64,000 nucleotides of DNA from the NCBI RefSeq assembly GCF_041435335.1, contig NZ_CP108430.1, positions 3,764,501-3,828,500 of the forward strand. The letters run 5' to 3'. Under the pieces are notes generated by a model. It did not search any database. It was not told where the DNA came from and worked only from the letters and a program-made list of their open reading frames with translations. Shown here piece by piece: positions 24,834 through 32,532 of the stretch. Source of the DNA: Streptomyces sp. NBC_01283. GTDB taxonomy: Bacteria > Actinomycetota > Actinomycetes > Streptomycetales > Streptomycetaceae. The stretch's first letter is position 1. Each line of letters opens with the position of its first letter. The position numbers and the translations under genes are program-made.

Positions 24834-26440
24834 CGGGTCTCGTCCTCCTCGGAGCCGTCACCGGACTCGACGTGTTCCAGGTGTCCGGACGCGGCACCGG
24901 TCATCGCCGAACCCAGCTCCTCCGGCGTGATGGTGGCCGGGTCGGCGTCCGCCACGAGCCGTCCGCGGTAGATCACGCGGAGGGTGTCGGAGAGGCCGAT
25001 CAGCTCGTCCAGGTCGGCGGAGATCAGCAGTACGGCGAGTCCCTCGCGGCGGGCCTCGCGGATCTGGTCCCAGATCTGGGCCTGCGCGCCGACGTCCACA
25101 CCGCGGGTGGGGTGGGCGGCGATCAGGAAGCGCGGCTTGTGGCTCATCTCGCGGCCGACGATCAGCTTCTGCTGGTTGCCGCCGGAGAGGGACGCGGCCG
25201 TCACGTCGATGCCCGGGGTGCGCACGTCGTACTGCTCGACGATGCGCCGGGTGTCGGCCTGCGCGCCCTTGGGGTCGAGCCAGAAGCCGCCCTTGCCGCG
25301 GGAGTTGGGCTTCTCGGTGACGTGCCCGAGGATGCGGTTCTCCCAGAGCGGCGACTCCAGGAGGAGGCCGTGGCGGTGGCGGTCCTCGGGGATGTAGCCG
25401 ACGCCCTGCTCGCGGCGGTGGCGCGTGGCCATGGCGGTGATGTCCTGGCCCGCCATACGGATGACGCCGGAGTCGGCGTGCTTGAGGCCGATCAGTGCGT
25501 CGATCAGCTCGGTCTGGCCGTTGCCCTCGACGCCCGCGAGGCCGAGCACTTCGCCCTCGTGGATGGTGAAGGAGATGTCGTCGAGGAGGGCGCGGCCCGA
25601 CTCGCCGTCGGCGAGCAGCTTGAGCGCCTCGACCTCGATCATCGGCCGGTCGGTGACCGTCGACTCGGCGGTCTCCGGCGTCGGCAGCTCGCTGCCGACC
25701 ATCAGCTCGGCGAGCTGGCGCGGGGTCGTCTCGGACGGGACGGCCGTGCCGACCGTCGTGCCGCGCCGGATGACGGTGATGTCGTCGGCCACGGAGAGGA
25801 CTTCGCCCAGCTTGTGGGAGATGAAGATGACGGACAGGCCCTCGGACTTCAGCTCGCGCAGGTTGTCGAAGAGCGCGTCGACCTCCTGCGGCACGAGGAC
25901 CGCGGTCGGCTCGTCCAGGATCAGCGTGGTGGCGCCGCGGTAGAGGACCTTGAGGATCTCCACGCGCTGCCGGTCGGCGACGCCGAGGTCCTCGACCATC
26001 GCGTCGGGGCGCACCCCGAGGCCGTAGCGCTCGGATATCTCCGCGATCTGGCGGCGGGCCGCGGCGCCGATGCCGTGCAGCTTCTCGCTGCCGAGAACGA
26101 TGTTCTCCAGGACCGTGAGCTGGTCGGCGAGCATGAAGTGCTGGTGCACCATGCCGATGCCGCGCACGATGGCGTCGGCGGGGCTGGAGAAGCTGACCTG
26201 CTCGCCGTCGACCGTGATGGTGCCCTCGTCCGGCTTCTGCATGCCGTAGAGGATCTTCATCAGGGTCGACTTGCCCGCGCCGTTCTCACCGACGAGGGCG
26301 TGCACGGTGCCCTTGCGGACGGTCAGGCGGATGTCGTGGTTGGCCACGACGCCCGGGAAGCGCTTGGTGATGCCGTCGAGTTCGACGGCAACGGCCTGGG
26401 CCGTGGTCTTGCCCCTGTCTGGGCTGGTGGACGCGTCGAT
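24830..26440 (-). CDS. Nucleoside ABC transporter ATP-binding protein (two ATPase domains)
   Basis: A tandem-domain ATPase of 536 residues of the RbsA/YufO type. The first domain has Walker A GENGAGKSTL and a degenerate signature around GVADRQRVEIL. The second has a degenerate P-loop GVEGNGQTEL and an intact LSGGNQQK signature. The conserved first strand of the fold (VELDGITKRFPGVVANHD) has no ATG, GTG or TTG in front of it. The only in-frame conventional start, GTG 26347, would remove it. An ATC codon at 26440 has GAGGAG eight bases upstream, so I propose an ATC start. The operon continues with two permeases and cdd. Confidence 0.88.
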   Translation of the reverse strand: MDASTSPDRGKTTAQAVAVELDGITKRFPGVVANHDIRLTVRKGTVHALVGENGAGKSTLMKILYGMQKPDEGTITVDGEQVSFSSPADAIVRGIGMVHQHFMLADQLTVLENIVLGSEKLHGIGAAARRQIAEISERYGLGVRPDAMVEDLGVADRQRVEILKVLYRGATTLILDEPTAVLVPQEVDALFDNLRELKSEGLSVIFISHKLGEVLSVADDITVIRRGTTVGTAVPSETTPRQLAELMVGSELPTPETAESTVTDRPMIEVEALKLLADGESGRALLDDISFTIHEGEVLGLAGVEGNGQTELIDALIGLKHADSGVIRMAGQDITAMATRHRREQGVGYIPEDRHRHGLLLESPLWENRILGHVTEKPNSRGKGGFWLDPKGAQADTRRIVEQYDVRTPGIDVTAASLSGGNQQKLIVGREMSHKPRFLIAAHPTRGVDVGAQAQIWDQIREARREGLAVLLISADLDELIGLSDTLRVIYRGRLVADADPATITPEELGSAMTGAASGHLEHVESGDGSEEDETR

Positions 26441-26454
26441 GGCGCACTCTCCTC
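26438..26454 (-). promoter_or_regulatory. Ribosome site and probable ATC start codon of the ABC ATPase
   Basis: On the minus strand GAGGAG (26454-26449) is followed after eight bases by ATC (26440-26438), in frame with the ATPase. No ATG, GTG or TTG occurs in frame before the conserved N-terminal strand. An out-of-frame GTG lies 7 bases upstream of the ATC. Confidence 0.6.
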
Positions 26455-26478
26455 GGGAATCCTCAGGAAAGGGGCCAC

Positions 26479-26490
26479 CTACGCGCGTAG
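26479..26490 (-). promoter_or_regulatory. Nucleoside-regulon operator upstream of the ABC transporter-cdd operon
   Basis: A perfect CTACGCGCGTAG palindrome lies 39 bases before the proposed ATPase start. It is identical to the sites at deoC and add. No strong -10 hexamer follows it on the minus strand (TAGGTG is the best candidate). Confidence 0.65.
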
Positions 26491-26520
26491 CGCCCCTGGT
26501 TCGACGGGAGTTGAGCAGTC

Positions 26521-26575
26521 GGCCGCGCGAACGGGGCGCGGGGGAACATCGTCCCCCACACCCCGTTTCGCGGCC
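26521..26575 (-). terminator. Terminator after the first BMP lipoprotein gene
   Basis: GGCCGCG and GAACGGGG pair with CCCCGTT and CGCGGCC across one bulge, with an inner GGGGGA/TCCCCC stem. It lies 30 bp beyond the lipoprotein stop, so the ABC operon needs its own promoter. Confidence 0.75.
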
Positions 26576-26604
26576 GTGACTTCGCTGTTGCAGCGCAGTC
26601 GTGG

Positions 26605-27660
26605 CTACAGCGTGGTCTTGACCTTGATCTTGCCGCTGGTGATGTCCTGCTCGGCCTTCTTCAGGGCGGCCTGCAGGTCCTTCATGCTCTTGAACTCGGG
26701 GTTCGAGTCGGCGAGCGCGACGCCACCGGACGCCAGGTCCGCACGGACCACGCCGCCCTTGGCGTTGTCATCCTGGACCGACTTCGTCAGGTTGTACACC
26801 GCTCCGGCGACGTCCTTGGTCGCCGAGGTCAGGATGTACTTCTTGTACTTGGCGAGGGCCTTCTGCTTGTACTGGTCGGAGTCGACACCGATCGCCCAGA
26901 CCTTCTTGGCGGCCGCCGCCTCGATGACGCCCTGACCCGAGAGACCCGCGGCGTGGTAGACCACGTCGGCACCGCCCTCGATCTGGCCGCTGGCGCCCTC
27001 CTTGCCCTTGTCCGGGCTGGAGAAGCCGCCGTCCTCGGCCTTCTCGGTGAGGAACTGGCGCTTGATCTTGACCGACTTGTCGGTGGCCTGGACGCCCTGG
27101 ACGAAGCCGGCCTCGAACTTGCGGATCAGCGGGTTGTCCACACCGCCGATGAAGCCGACGCTCTTCTTCTTGGTGGCCTTGGCCGCGGCGACGCCCGCCA
27201 GGTACGAGGACTGCTCCTCGTTGAAGACCAGGTCCGAGACGTTGTCCGCCTTGATGGTGGCGTCGTCGACGATGCCGAAGGTGACCTTCGGGAACTTCGC
27301 GGCGACCTCCTTCACGGCGGGCGCGTAGGCGTAGCCGATGCCGATCACCGGGTTGTAGCCCTGCTTGGCGAGCTCGGTGAGACGCTGGGCCTTGTCGGCG
27401 TCGGACTCGCCGTCCGTCGGCTCGACGGCCTTCTTGCCGATCTTCAGGTCCTTGGCGGCCTTGTCCATGCCGGCGGTCGCGGCGTCGTTGAAGGACTGGT
27501 CGCCCTTGCCGCCGACGTCGTACGCGATGGCGACGCCCTTGCCCTTGCCGTCGCTCTTGGAGCCTGCGGCGTCGCTGGACGTGCCGCCGCAAGCGGTGGC
27601 GGATACGGCGAGTGCGGCGGTCGCGATGCCCGCTGCGGCGATTCGGGAAACCCGGCGCAT
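26605..27660 (-). CDS. BMP family nucleoside-binding lipoprotein (first copy)
   Basis: A substrate-binding lipoprotein of 351 residues for the ABC transporter downstream. A signal peptide with the lipobox cysteine at about residue 24 (SATAC) is followed by the BMP/PnrA domain: GGKGDQSFND, then NPVIGIGYAYAPAVKEVA, GFIGGVDNPLIRKFEAGF, AAGLSGQGVIEAA and VWAIGVDSDQYK. PnrA-type proteins bind purine nucleosides. I chose ATG 27660 because the signal peptide then has normal length. Its promoter carries the regulon palindrome. A close paralogue lies upstream. Confidence 0.93.
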   Translation of the reverse strand: MRRVSRIAAAGIATAALAVSATACGGTSSDAAGSKSDGKGKGVAIAYDVGGKGDQSFNDAATAGMDKAAKDLKIGKKAVEPTDGESDADKAQRLTELAKQGYNPVIGIGYAYAPAVKEVAAKFPKVTFGIVDDATIKADNVSDLVFNEEQSSYLAGVAAAKATKKKSVGFIGGVDNPLIRKFEAGFVQGVQATDKSVKIKRQFLTEKAEDGGFSSPDKGKEGASGQIEGGADVVYHAAGLSGQGVIEAAAAKKVWAIGVDSDQYKQKALAKYKKYILTSATKDVAGAVYNLTKSVQDDNAKGGVVRADLASGGVALADSNPEFKSMKDLQAALKKAEQDITSGKIKVKTTL

Positions 27661-27735
27661 AGAGAGGAACTCCTTATGTACAAGCAAGCACAAGCACGTA
27701 CGAGCGCCTCACCTGGCGCTGATTTCGCCGCAGCG

Positions 27736-27747
27736 TAACGCGCGTAG
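27736..27747 (-). promoter_or_regulatory. Operator and -10 of the first BMP gene
   Basis: TAACGCGCGTAG on the plus strand keeps the ACGCGCGT core of the regulon palindrome. On the minus strand it runs into a -10 TACGCT (27737-27732), sharing two bases, followed by GAAATCAG where the transcript probably starts. The second BMP gene has the same layout. Confidence 0.6.
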
Positions 27748-27821
27748 ACCTGACATAAGAACCCTTCTGTCCCGTCCGTTATCGAGCTGTGGCCGCGGGG
27801 TTGCGGGAGCGTGTACGCAGT

Positions 27822-27854
27822 GTGGGGCGCCCCGCACACAGCGGGGCGCCCCAC
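27822..27854 (-). terminator. Terminator between the two BMP genes
   Basis: A perfect 14-bp stem (27822-27835 with 27841-27854) and an ACACA loop lie 17 bp beyond the stop of the second copy. The two BMP genes are therefore separate transcription units. Confidence 0.88.
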
Positions 27855-27871
27855 GGGCATCACAGGTACGG

Positions 27872-28987
27872 CTACGGAACGGTCTTGACCGTGACCTTGC
27901 CGTCGATGATGTCCTTCTTGGCCTTCTCCACGGCGGCGACCACGTCCTTCATCGCCGTGTACTTCGGATTCGTGTCGGAGAACCCGACGCGTCCCGACTT
28001 CAGGTCGTAGCGCTGCTCGCCCGTCATCGGCTTGCCCTCGACGACCGACTTGGTGAGGTCGTAGACGGCGCCGCCGACGTCCTTGAGGGCCGAGCCGAGG
28101 ATGTAGTCCTTGTACTTGGCCAGGGCCTTCTGCTTGTACTGGTCGGAGTCGACGCCGATCGCCCACACCTTCTGCGAGCCCGCCTCCTGGATCACGCCCT
28201 GACCGGAGAGCCCCGCCGCGTGGTAGATCACGTCGGCGCCCGACTCGATCTGGCCACTGGCCGCGTTCTGTCCCTTGTCGGGGCTGGAGAAGCCGCCCTC
28301 CTCGGGCTTCTCGGTCAGATACCGCTTCTCGATCTTGATCTTCGGGTCGACGGACTTCACGCCCTGTACGAAGCCGGCCTCAAACTTGTGGATGAGGTTG
28401 ATGTCGACGCCGCCGATGAATCCGACGTGGTCGGCCTTGGTGGCCTTGGCCGCGGCGACACCGGCCAGGTACGAGCCCTGCTCCTCGTGGAAGACGAGGT
28501 CGGCGACGTTGTCCGCCTTCACCGTGTTGTCGTCGATGATGCCGAAGGTGGTCTTCGGGAACTTCTCGGCGGCTTCCTTCACGGCGGGCGCGTAGACGAA
28601 GCCGACGCCGATCACCGGGTTGTAGCCCTGCCGCGCCAGCTGCTCCAGACGCTGCACCTTGTCGGCGCTGGACTCGCCGTCGCCCGGCTCCATGTCGACG
28701 CCGCCGACCTTGAAGTCCTTGCGGGCCTTGGAGTAGCCGGAGTACGCGGCGTCGTTGAAGGACTGGTCGCCCTTGCCGCCGATGTCGTACGCCAGGCCTA
28801 TGCCCTTGCCCTTGTACTCCGAGGACCCCGAGGACTTGTCGTCCTTGTCGTCGTCCTGCGAAGCCTCGTTGCTGGTCTTGCCGCACGCCGAGGCCGCGAG
28901 GGCGAGGGACGCCACCACCACGGCCACTTGGGAAAGCCTCGATCCACGAGATCCGTGGATTCCACGAGATCCACCACGAAGACGCAT
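27872..28987 (-). CDS. BMP family nucleoside-binding lipoprotein (second copy)
   Basis: A protein of 371 residues, paralogous to the gene at 26605-27660 along its whole mature length: IGGKGDQSFND, NPVIGVGFVYAPAVKEAA, GFIGGVDINLIHKFEAGF, AGLSGQGVIQEA and VWAIGVDSDQYK. The N-terminus carries a signal peptide with lipobox cysteine (AASAC) after a longer basic stretch, then a Ser/Asp/Lys-rich linker. I prefer ATG 28987 because AGGGG lies at a suitable distance; a GTG 9 bases earlier lacks room for a ribosome site. The two copies probably bind different nucleosides and share one ABC core. Confidence 0.92.
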   Translation of the reverse strand: MRLRGGSRGIHGSRGSRLSQVAVVVASLALAASACGKTSNEASQDDDKDDKSSGSSEYKGKGIGLAYDIGGKGDQSFNDAAYSGYSKARKDFKVGGVDMEPGDGESSADKVQRLEQLARQGYNPVIGVGFVYAPAVKEAAEKFPKTTFGIIDDNTVKADNVADLVFHEEQGSYLAGVAAAKATKADHVGFIGGVDINLIHKFEAGFVQGVKSVDPKIKIEKRYLTEKPEEGGFSSPDKGQNAASGQIESGADVIYHAAGLSGQGVIQEAGSQKVWAIGVDSDQYKQKALAKYKDYILGSALKDVGGAVYDLTKSVVEGKPMTGEQRYDLKSGRVGFSDTNPKYTAMKDVVAAVEKAKKDIIDGKVTVKTVP

Positions 28988-29045
28988 AGGACGCACCCCT
29001 CACGTTCCCCAAAGCACCGTTGACGGCACTGATTTCGGCGCACAG

Positions 29046-29057
29046 TAACGCGCGTAG
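29046..29057 (-). promoter_or_regulatory. Operator and -10 of the second BMP gene
   Basis: TAACGCGCGTAG on the plus strand is identical to the site of the first copy. On the minus strand it overlaps a -10 TACTGT (29047-29042), and GAAATCAG follows as in the first copy. Confidence 0.6.
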
Positions 29058-29162
29058 AAAGGGAGGGGAACGGGGTTTCGCGCGGCCGTTACCTATTCGT
29101 GCCGAGGGCCGGTTACGTCCGGGTGAACGGGTGTGCCGTAACCGGCCGATAGCGGTGGTTAC

Positions 29163-30425
29163 CTACCGGGCGCCGTCGAGCAGTGCCGCGGCGGTGAAGA
29201 GCTCGACACCCGCCGTGATCGCCGACTCGTCGGCGTCGAAGTCGCCCTGGTGCAGATCGCGGACGGTGCGCTCGCCGGGCGTACGGACGCCGAGGCGGGC
29301 CATGGCGCCCGGCACGTGCTCCAGGTACCAGGAGAAGTCCTCGCCGCCCAGGCTCTGTTCGGTGTCCTCGACGGCCTGCGGCCCGCGCCGCAGCTCCATG
29401 GATTCGCGCAACAGCTCGGTCACCTCGGGGTCGTTCACCACGGGCGGCACCCCGCGGATGTAGTTCACCTCGGACTTGGCGCGGTACAGGTCGGCGATCT
29501 CCTGGATGGCGCCGTGCACCAGGTCGGGCGCCTTCCGCCAGGCGGTGAGGTCCAGGCAGCGGACGGTGCCGGAGAGTTCGGCGTGCTGCGGGATGACGTT
29601 GCAGGCGTGGCCGGACTCGATGCGGCCCCAGGTCACCGCGAGCCCCGAGCGGGCGTCGATGCGGCGGGCGACCAGGGCGGGCACCTCGGTGACGACCTTG
29701 GCGGCGGCGGTCACGAGGTCGGTGGTCAGGTGGGGGCGCGCGGTGTGACCGCCCGCGCCGTCCAGTGACACCTCGAGCCGGTCGCAGGCGGAGGTGATCG
29801 CGCCGTGCCGCAGCCCGATCTTCCCGGCGTCGACACGGGGGTCGCAGTGCACGCCGATGATGCGGCCCACCCCGTCGAGCACACCCGACTCGATGGCGTC
29901 GGGCGCGCCGCCGGGCAGGACCTCCTCGGCGGGCTGGAAGATCAGCCGTACGGGGCAGGGCAGTTGCCCCTGCTTCGCGAGCTCGGCGAGGACGAGCCCG
30001 GCGCCGAGCACCACGGTGGTGTGCACGTCGTGCCCGCAGGCGTGGGCGCGGTCGGGCACGGTGGAGCGGTACGGAACGCCCAGCTTGGTGTCCGGGATGG
30101 GCAGCGCGTCGATGTCGGCACGCAGCGCGAGCATGGGGCGCACGCCGTCCCACTCCTCGGCGCCGATGTCACAGACGAGTCCCGTGCCGATGTCGAGTAC
30201 GCGGGGTTCGAGACCCGCGCGCTCCAGCCGGGCCTTGAGCGCCGCGGTGGTGCGGAACTCCTGGTTTCCGAGCTCGGGGTGCATGTGCAAGTCGCGGCGG
30301 AAGGCGATGAGTTCGGCGCGCAAGGCATCCGGGAGCGCACCGGGGAGTGCTGCTTCCCCGGGGGCGTCCCCCGCTGTTTCCCCGGGCAGATCAGCCCCGG
30401 ACCCTCGCTCGGAATCTCGTGACAT
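29163..30425 (-). CDS. M20 family amidohydrolase
   Basis: A metallopeptidase-like amidohydrolase of 420 residues. The metal-site motif HACGHDVHTT, the catalytic IFQPAEEVLPGGA and a late GGEDFSWYLE match the M20D group (IAA-amino acid hydrolase, hippurate hydrolase, AmbB-like). It removes an acyl group from an amino acid or similar amide in the cytosol. I chose ATG 30425 with AGAGGG upstream; a GTG 12 bases earlier overlaps that site. It reads in the same direction as the BMP genes but about 105 bp ahead of the second BMP promoter, and it carries no regulon palindrome of its own. Confidence 0.9.
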   Translation of the reverse strand: MSRDSERGSGADLPGETAGDAPGEAALPGALPDALRAELIAFRRDLHMHPELGNQEFRTTAALKARLERAGLEPRVLDIGTGLVCDIGAEEWDGVRPMLALRADIDALPIPDTKLGVPYRSTVPDRAHACGHDVHTTVVLGAGLVLAELAKQGQLPCPVRLIFQPAEEVLPGGAPDAIESGVLDGVGRIIGVHCDPRVDAGKIGLRHGAITSACDRLEVSLDGAGGHTARPHLTTDLVTAAAKVVTEVPALVARRIDARSGLAVTWGRIESGHACNVIPQHAELSGTVRCLDLTAWRKAPDLVHGAIQEIADLYRAKSEVNYIRGVPPVVNDPEVTELLRESMELRRGPQAVEDTEQSLGGEDFSWYLEHVPGAMARLGVRTPGERTVRDLHQGDFDADESAITAGVELFTAAALLDGAR

Positions 30426-30744
30426 CAGTTGGTTCACCCTCTGAAGAGTAGGGCGGCGCGTGGGCCAACTGACCCACGATCAACAAAAGTTCAGCCCGAT
30501 AGGGTAAGAAAAAGTGGCCGCGTGGCGCATGAGTGCTGGTCGCGCTGGGTATTCTCTCGCGCCCCATCAGGGAGGCAGACGAGGCCACAGGGGCTGCGGA
30601 CGAGGTCATCGAGGCTCCCCGGAGGCCAATGGGTCGGGATCCGGCCTATTGCAAATCTACCGTCGCGGACATCCGGCATGCGACCTCCCGCGCCTCCCGA
30701 GGCGGCCCGTGCGGGGCGGCGCGCCCGCGGTGGTACCGGGCGTT
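30426..30744. other. Intergenic region with no convincing gene
   Basis: These 319 bp lie between the start of the amidohydrolase gene and the end of the TetR gene, both on the minus strand. Open frames here have no ribosome site and no family motif. The segment around 30640-30665 (TATTGC, TTGCAAATCTACC) is less GC-rich than its surroundings and could hold a promoter of the amidohydrolase or a small RNA, but I cannot support either. Confidence 0.4.
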
Positions 30745-31302
30745 TCAGCTGCCCCCCGCGCTCGTCAGGAGCGCGCTCGCGACCACCCCGAAGAGGCGCT
30801 CGGCGCGCGGGGCGAGCGAGGGCTGATCGCCGAGCCAGGCCAGCATGGCCACCAGCGCGAACACATCGGAGCCGTCGATGTCGCCGCGCGCCGTGCCCGC
30901 GGCCTGGGCGCGGGCGAGGAGGCGCGCGCCGGCCGAGCGCAGGGTGACGCACGAAGCGTGGAGCGCGGAATCGGGGTCCTCGATGGCGGCCGCCATCAGG
31001 ACGGTCACACCCCGGTACTCGGTGGTCCACACGACGCAGTCGCGCAGCCAGGAGACCAGGGCTTCGTCGGGTGCGCTCGACGTCTCCAGCTCGCCCGCCC
31101 TGGCCGTCAGCTCGTCGAAGCTCGTGCGGAGCAGGGCGTCGAGCAGCGCCTCGCGCGTCGGGAAGTGGCGCAGCAGCGTCGCGAGCCCGACGTCGGCCCT
31201 GCGCGCGATGTCGCGCAGGGACACCTCCACGCCCTGCTCGGCGATGGCGGTGCCCGCTACGGCGAGCAGGTGGTCGCGGTTCTTCTGGGCGTCGGCCCGC
31301 AT
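30745..31302 (-). CDS. TetR family transcriptional regulator
   Basis: A protein of 185 residues. The helix-turn-helix spans about residues 25-47 (VSLRDIARRADVGLATLLRHF) and the rest is a TetR ligand domain of the SbtR-like type. I chose ATG 31302 with GAGGGAAG upstream; the frame is open to 31404, but those residues overlap the operator region. It is divergent from a medium-chain reductase gene, and three copies of a 15-bp half-operator lie in the gap, so it most likely represses that gene and itself. Confidence 0.88.
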   Translation of the reverse strand: MRADAQKNRDHLLAVAGTAIAEQGVEVSLRDIARRADVGLATLLRHFPTREALLDALLRTSFDELTARAGELETSSAPDEALVSWLRDCVVWTTEYRGVTVLMAAAIEDPDSALHASCVTLRSAGARLLARAQAAGTARGDIDGSDVFALVAMLAWLGDQPSLAPRAERLFGVVASALLTSAGGS

Positions 31303-31388
31303 GTCTTCCCTCTTGGCTGTCCCGGCATGGCTGCCCCGGCATGACTGTCCGGCTCGGCTGTCCGGCTCGATGCTTGCGCTTGACGATC

Positions 31389-31448
31389 CGGATCGGTGGT
31401 CCATATATTCGGATCAGTGGTTCACTTATGTGGACCGCTGATCCGAAT
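31389..31448. promoter_or_regulatory. Triple TetR operator in the divergent gap
   Basis: CGGATCGGTGGTCCA (31389-31403) and CGGATCAGTGGTTCA (31410-31424) are direct repeats exactly 21 bp apart. TGGACCGCTGATCCG (31431-31445) is the inverse copy. The last two make a long palindrome with perfect arms ATTCGGATCAG (31407-31417) and CTGATCCGAAT (31438-31448). Confidence 0.75.
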
Positions 31449-31481
31449 CAGCGTATCCCGCAACGCGAGCAGGAGAAAACG

Positions 31482-32504
31482 ATGCCGACACAGCCGACAC
31501 AGCCGACGATGAGGGCGGTCCGGCTCCTGGAGCACGGCGGGCCCGAGGTACTGCGCTACGACGAGGTGCCGATGCCCGAGCCGGGGCCGGGCGAGGTGCT
31601 CGTCCGCGTCCACGCGGCCGGCATCAATCCCCCCGACTGGTACCTGCGGGACGGGATGTCCAACCTGCCTCCGGAGACGAGGCCGAGGTTCGAGCTGCCC
31701 GTGATCCCCGGGACGGATCTCTCCGGCGTCGTCGAGGCGGTCGCCGCGGATGTGGACGGCTTCTCCGTCGGCGACGAGGTCTTCGGTCTGCTGCGTTTCC
31801 CCAGCTTCGAGGGCCACGCCTACGCCGAGTACGTGGCCGCGCCCGCCTCGGACCTCGCACTCAAACCGGTCGGCATCGATCACGTGCACGCCGCCGGAGC
31901 GCCCATGGCCGGGCTCACCGCATGGCAGTTCCTGATCGAGCTCGGGCACGATCACCCGTCGCCCTTCCAGGCGGCCCGGCATCGTCCGGTGCCGCTCGGA
32001 GCCGACACGACGGTGCTCGTCAACGGCGCCGCGGGCGGCGTGGGGCACTTCGCGGTCCAGCTCGCGAAGTGGCAGGGCGCCCGCGTCATCGCGGTGGCGT
32101 CGGGCGGTCATGAAGCGTTCCTGCGCGAGCTCGGCGCCGACGAGTTCATCGACTACACGAAGGGGCGCCCCGAGGAACTCGTGCACGACGTCGACGTCGT
32201 CCTCGACGCAGTCGGCGGCCCCGACAGCAGGCGCTTCCTGCGCACGCTCAAGCGCGGCGGCTCCCACTTCCCCGTGTTCTTCGGTGCGTTCGACGATGAA
32301 GAGACCGCGAAGCTGGGCGTCACGGTCACGGGCACCCAGGTCCGCTCGAACGGCGCGCAGCTCGCCGAACTGGGCCGCCTGCTCGACGCGGGCACGGTCC
32401 GGGTCGCGATCGACAGCACGTTCGCGCTCGCGGACGCCCGGGCCGCGCACGAACGCGCAGCCCGAGGTCACATCCGGGGCAAGATCGTGCTCACGGTCCC
32501 GTAG
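31482..32504 (+). CDS. NADP-dependent medium-chain oxidoreductase (quinone reductase type)
   Basis: A protein of 340 residues. It has the MDR fold with GroES-like N-terminus (EVLVRVHAAGINPPDWYLRDG), the nucleotide motif NGAAGGVGHFAVQLAK, and no zinc-ligand cysteines, so it belongs to the zinc-free quinone oxidoreductase/enone reductase group. It reduces an electrophilic carbonyl or quinone with NADPH. The ATG has AGGAG upstream. Expression is probably induced when the divergent TetR binds its ligand. Confidence 0.9.
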   Translation: MPTQPTQPTMRAVRLLEHGGPEVLRYDEVPMPEPGPGEVLVRVHAAGINPPDWYLRDGMSNLPPETRPRFELPVIPGTDLSGVVEAVAADVDGFSVGDEVFGLLRFPSFEGHAYAEYVAAPASDLALKPVGIDHVHAAGAPMAGLTAWQFLIELGHDHPSPFQAARHRPVPLGADTTVLVNGAAGGVGHFAVQLAKWQGARVIAVASGGHEAFLRELGADEFIDYTKGRPEELVHDVDVVLDAVGGPDSRRFLRTLKRGGSHFPVFFGAFDDEETAKLGVTVTGTQVRSNGAQLAELGRLLDAGTVRVAIDSTFALADARAAHERAARGHIRGKIVLTVP

Positions 32505-32532
32505 AGGCCCAGCAAGCTCCGTAGAGCGAGCG

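Noticed and set aside
30514..31344. Plus-strand frame across the gap and the TetR gene
   Set aside because: It is mainly antisense of the TetR gene, has no ribosome site and no family motif.
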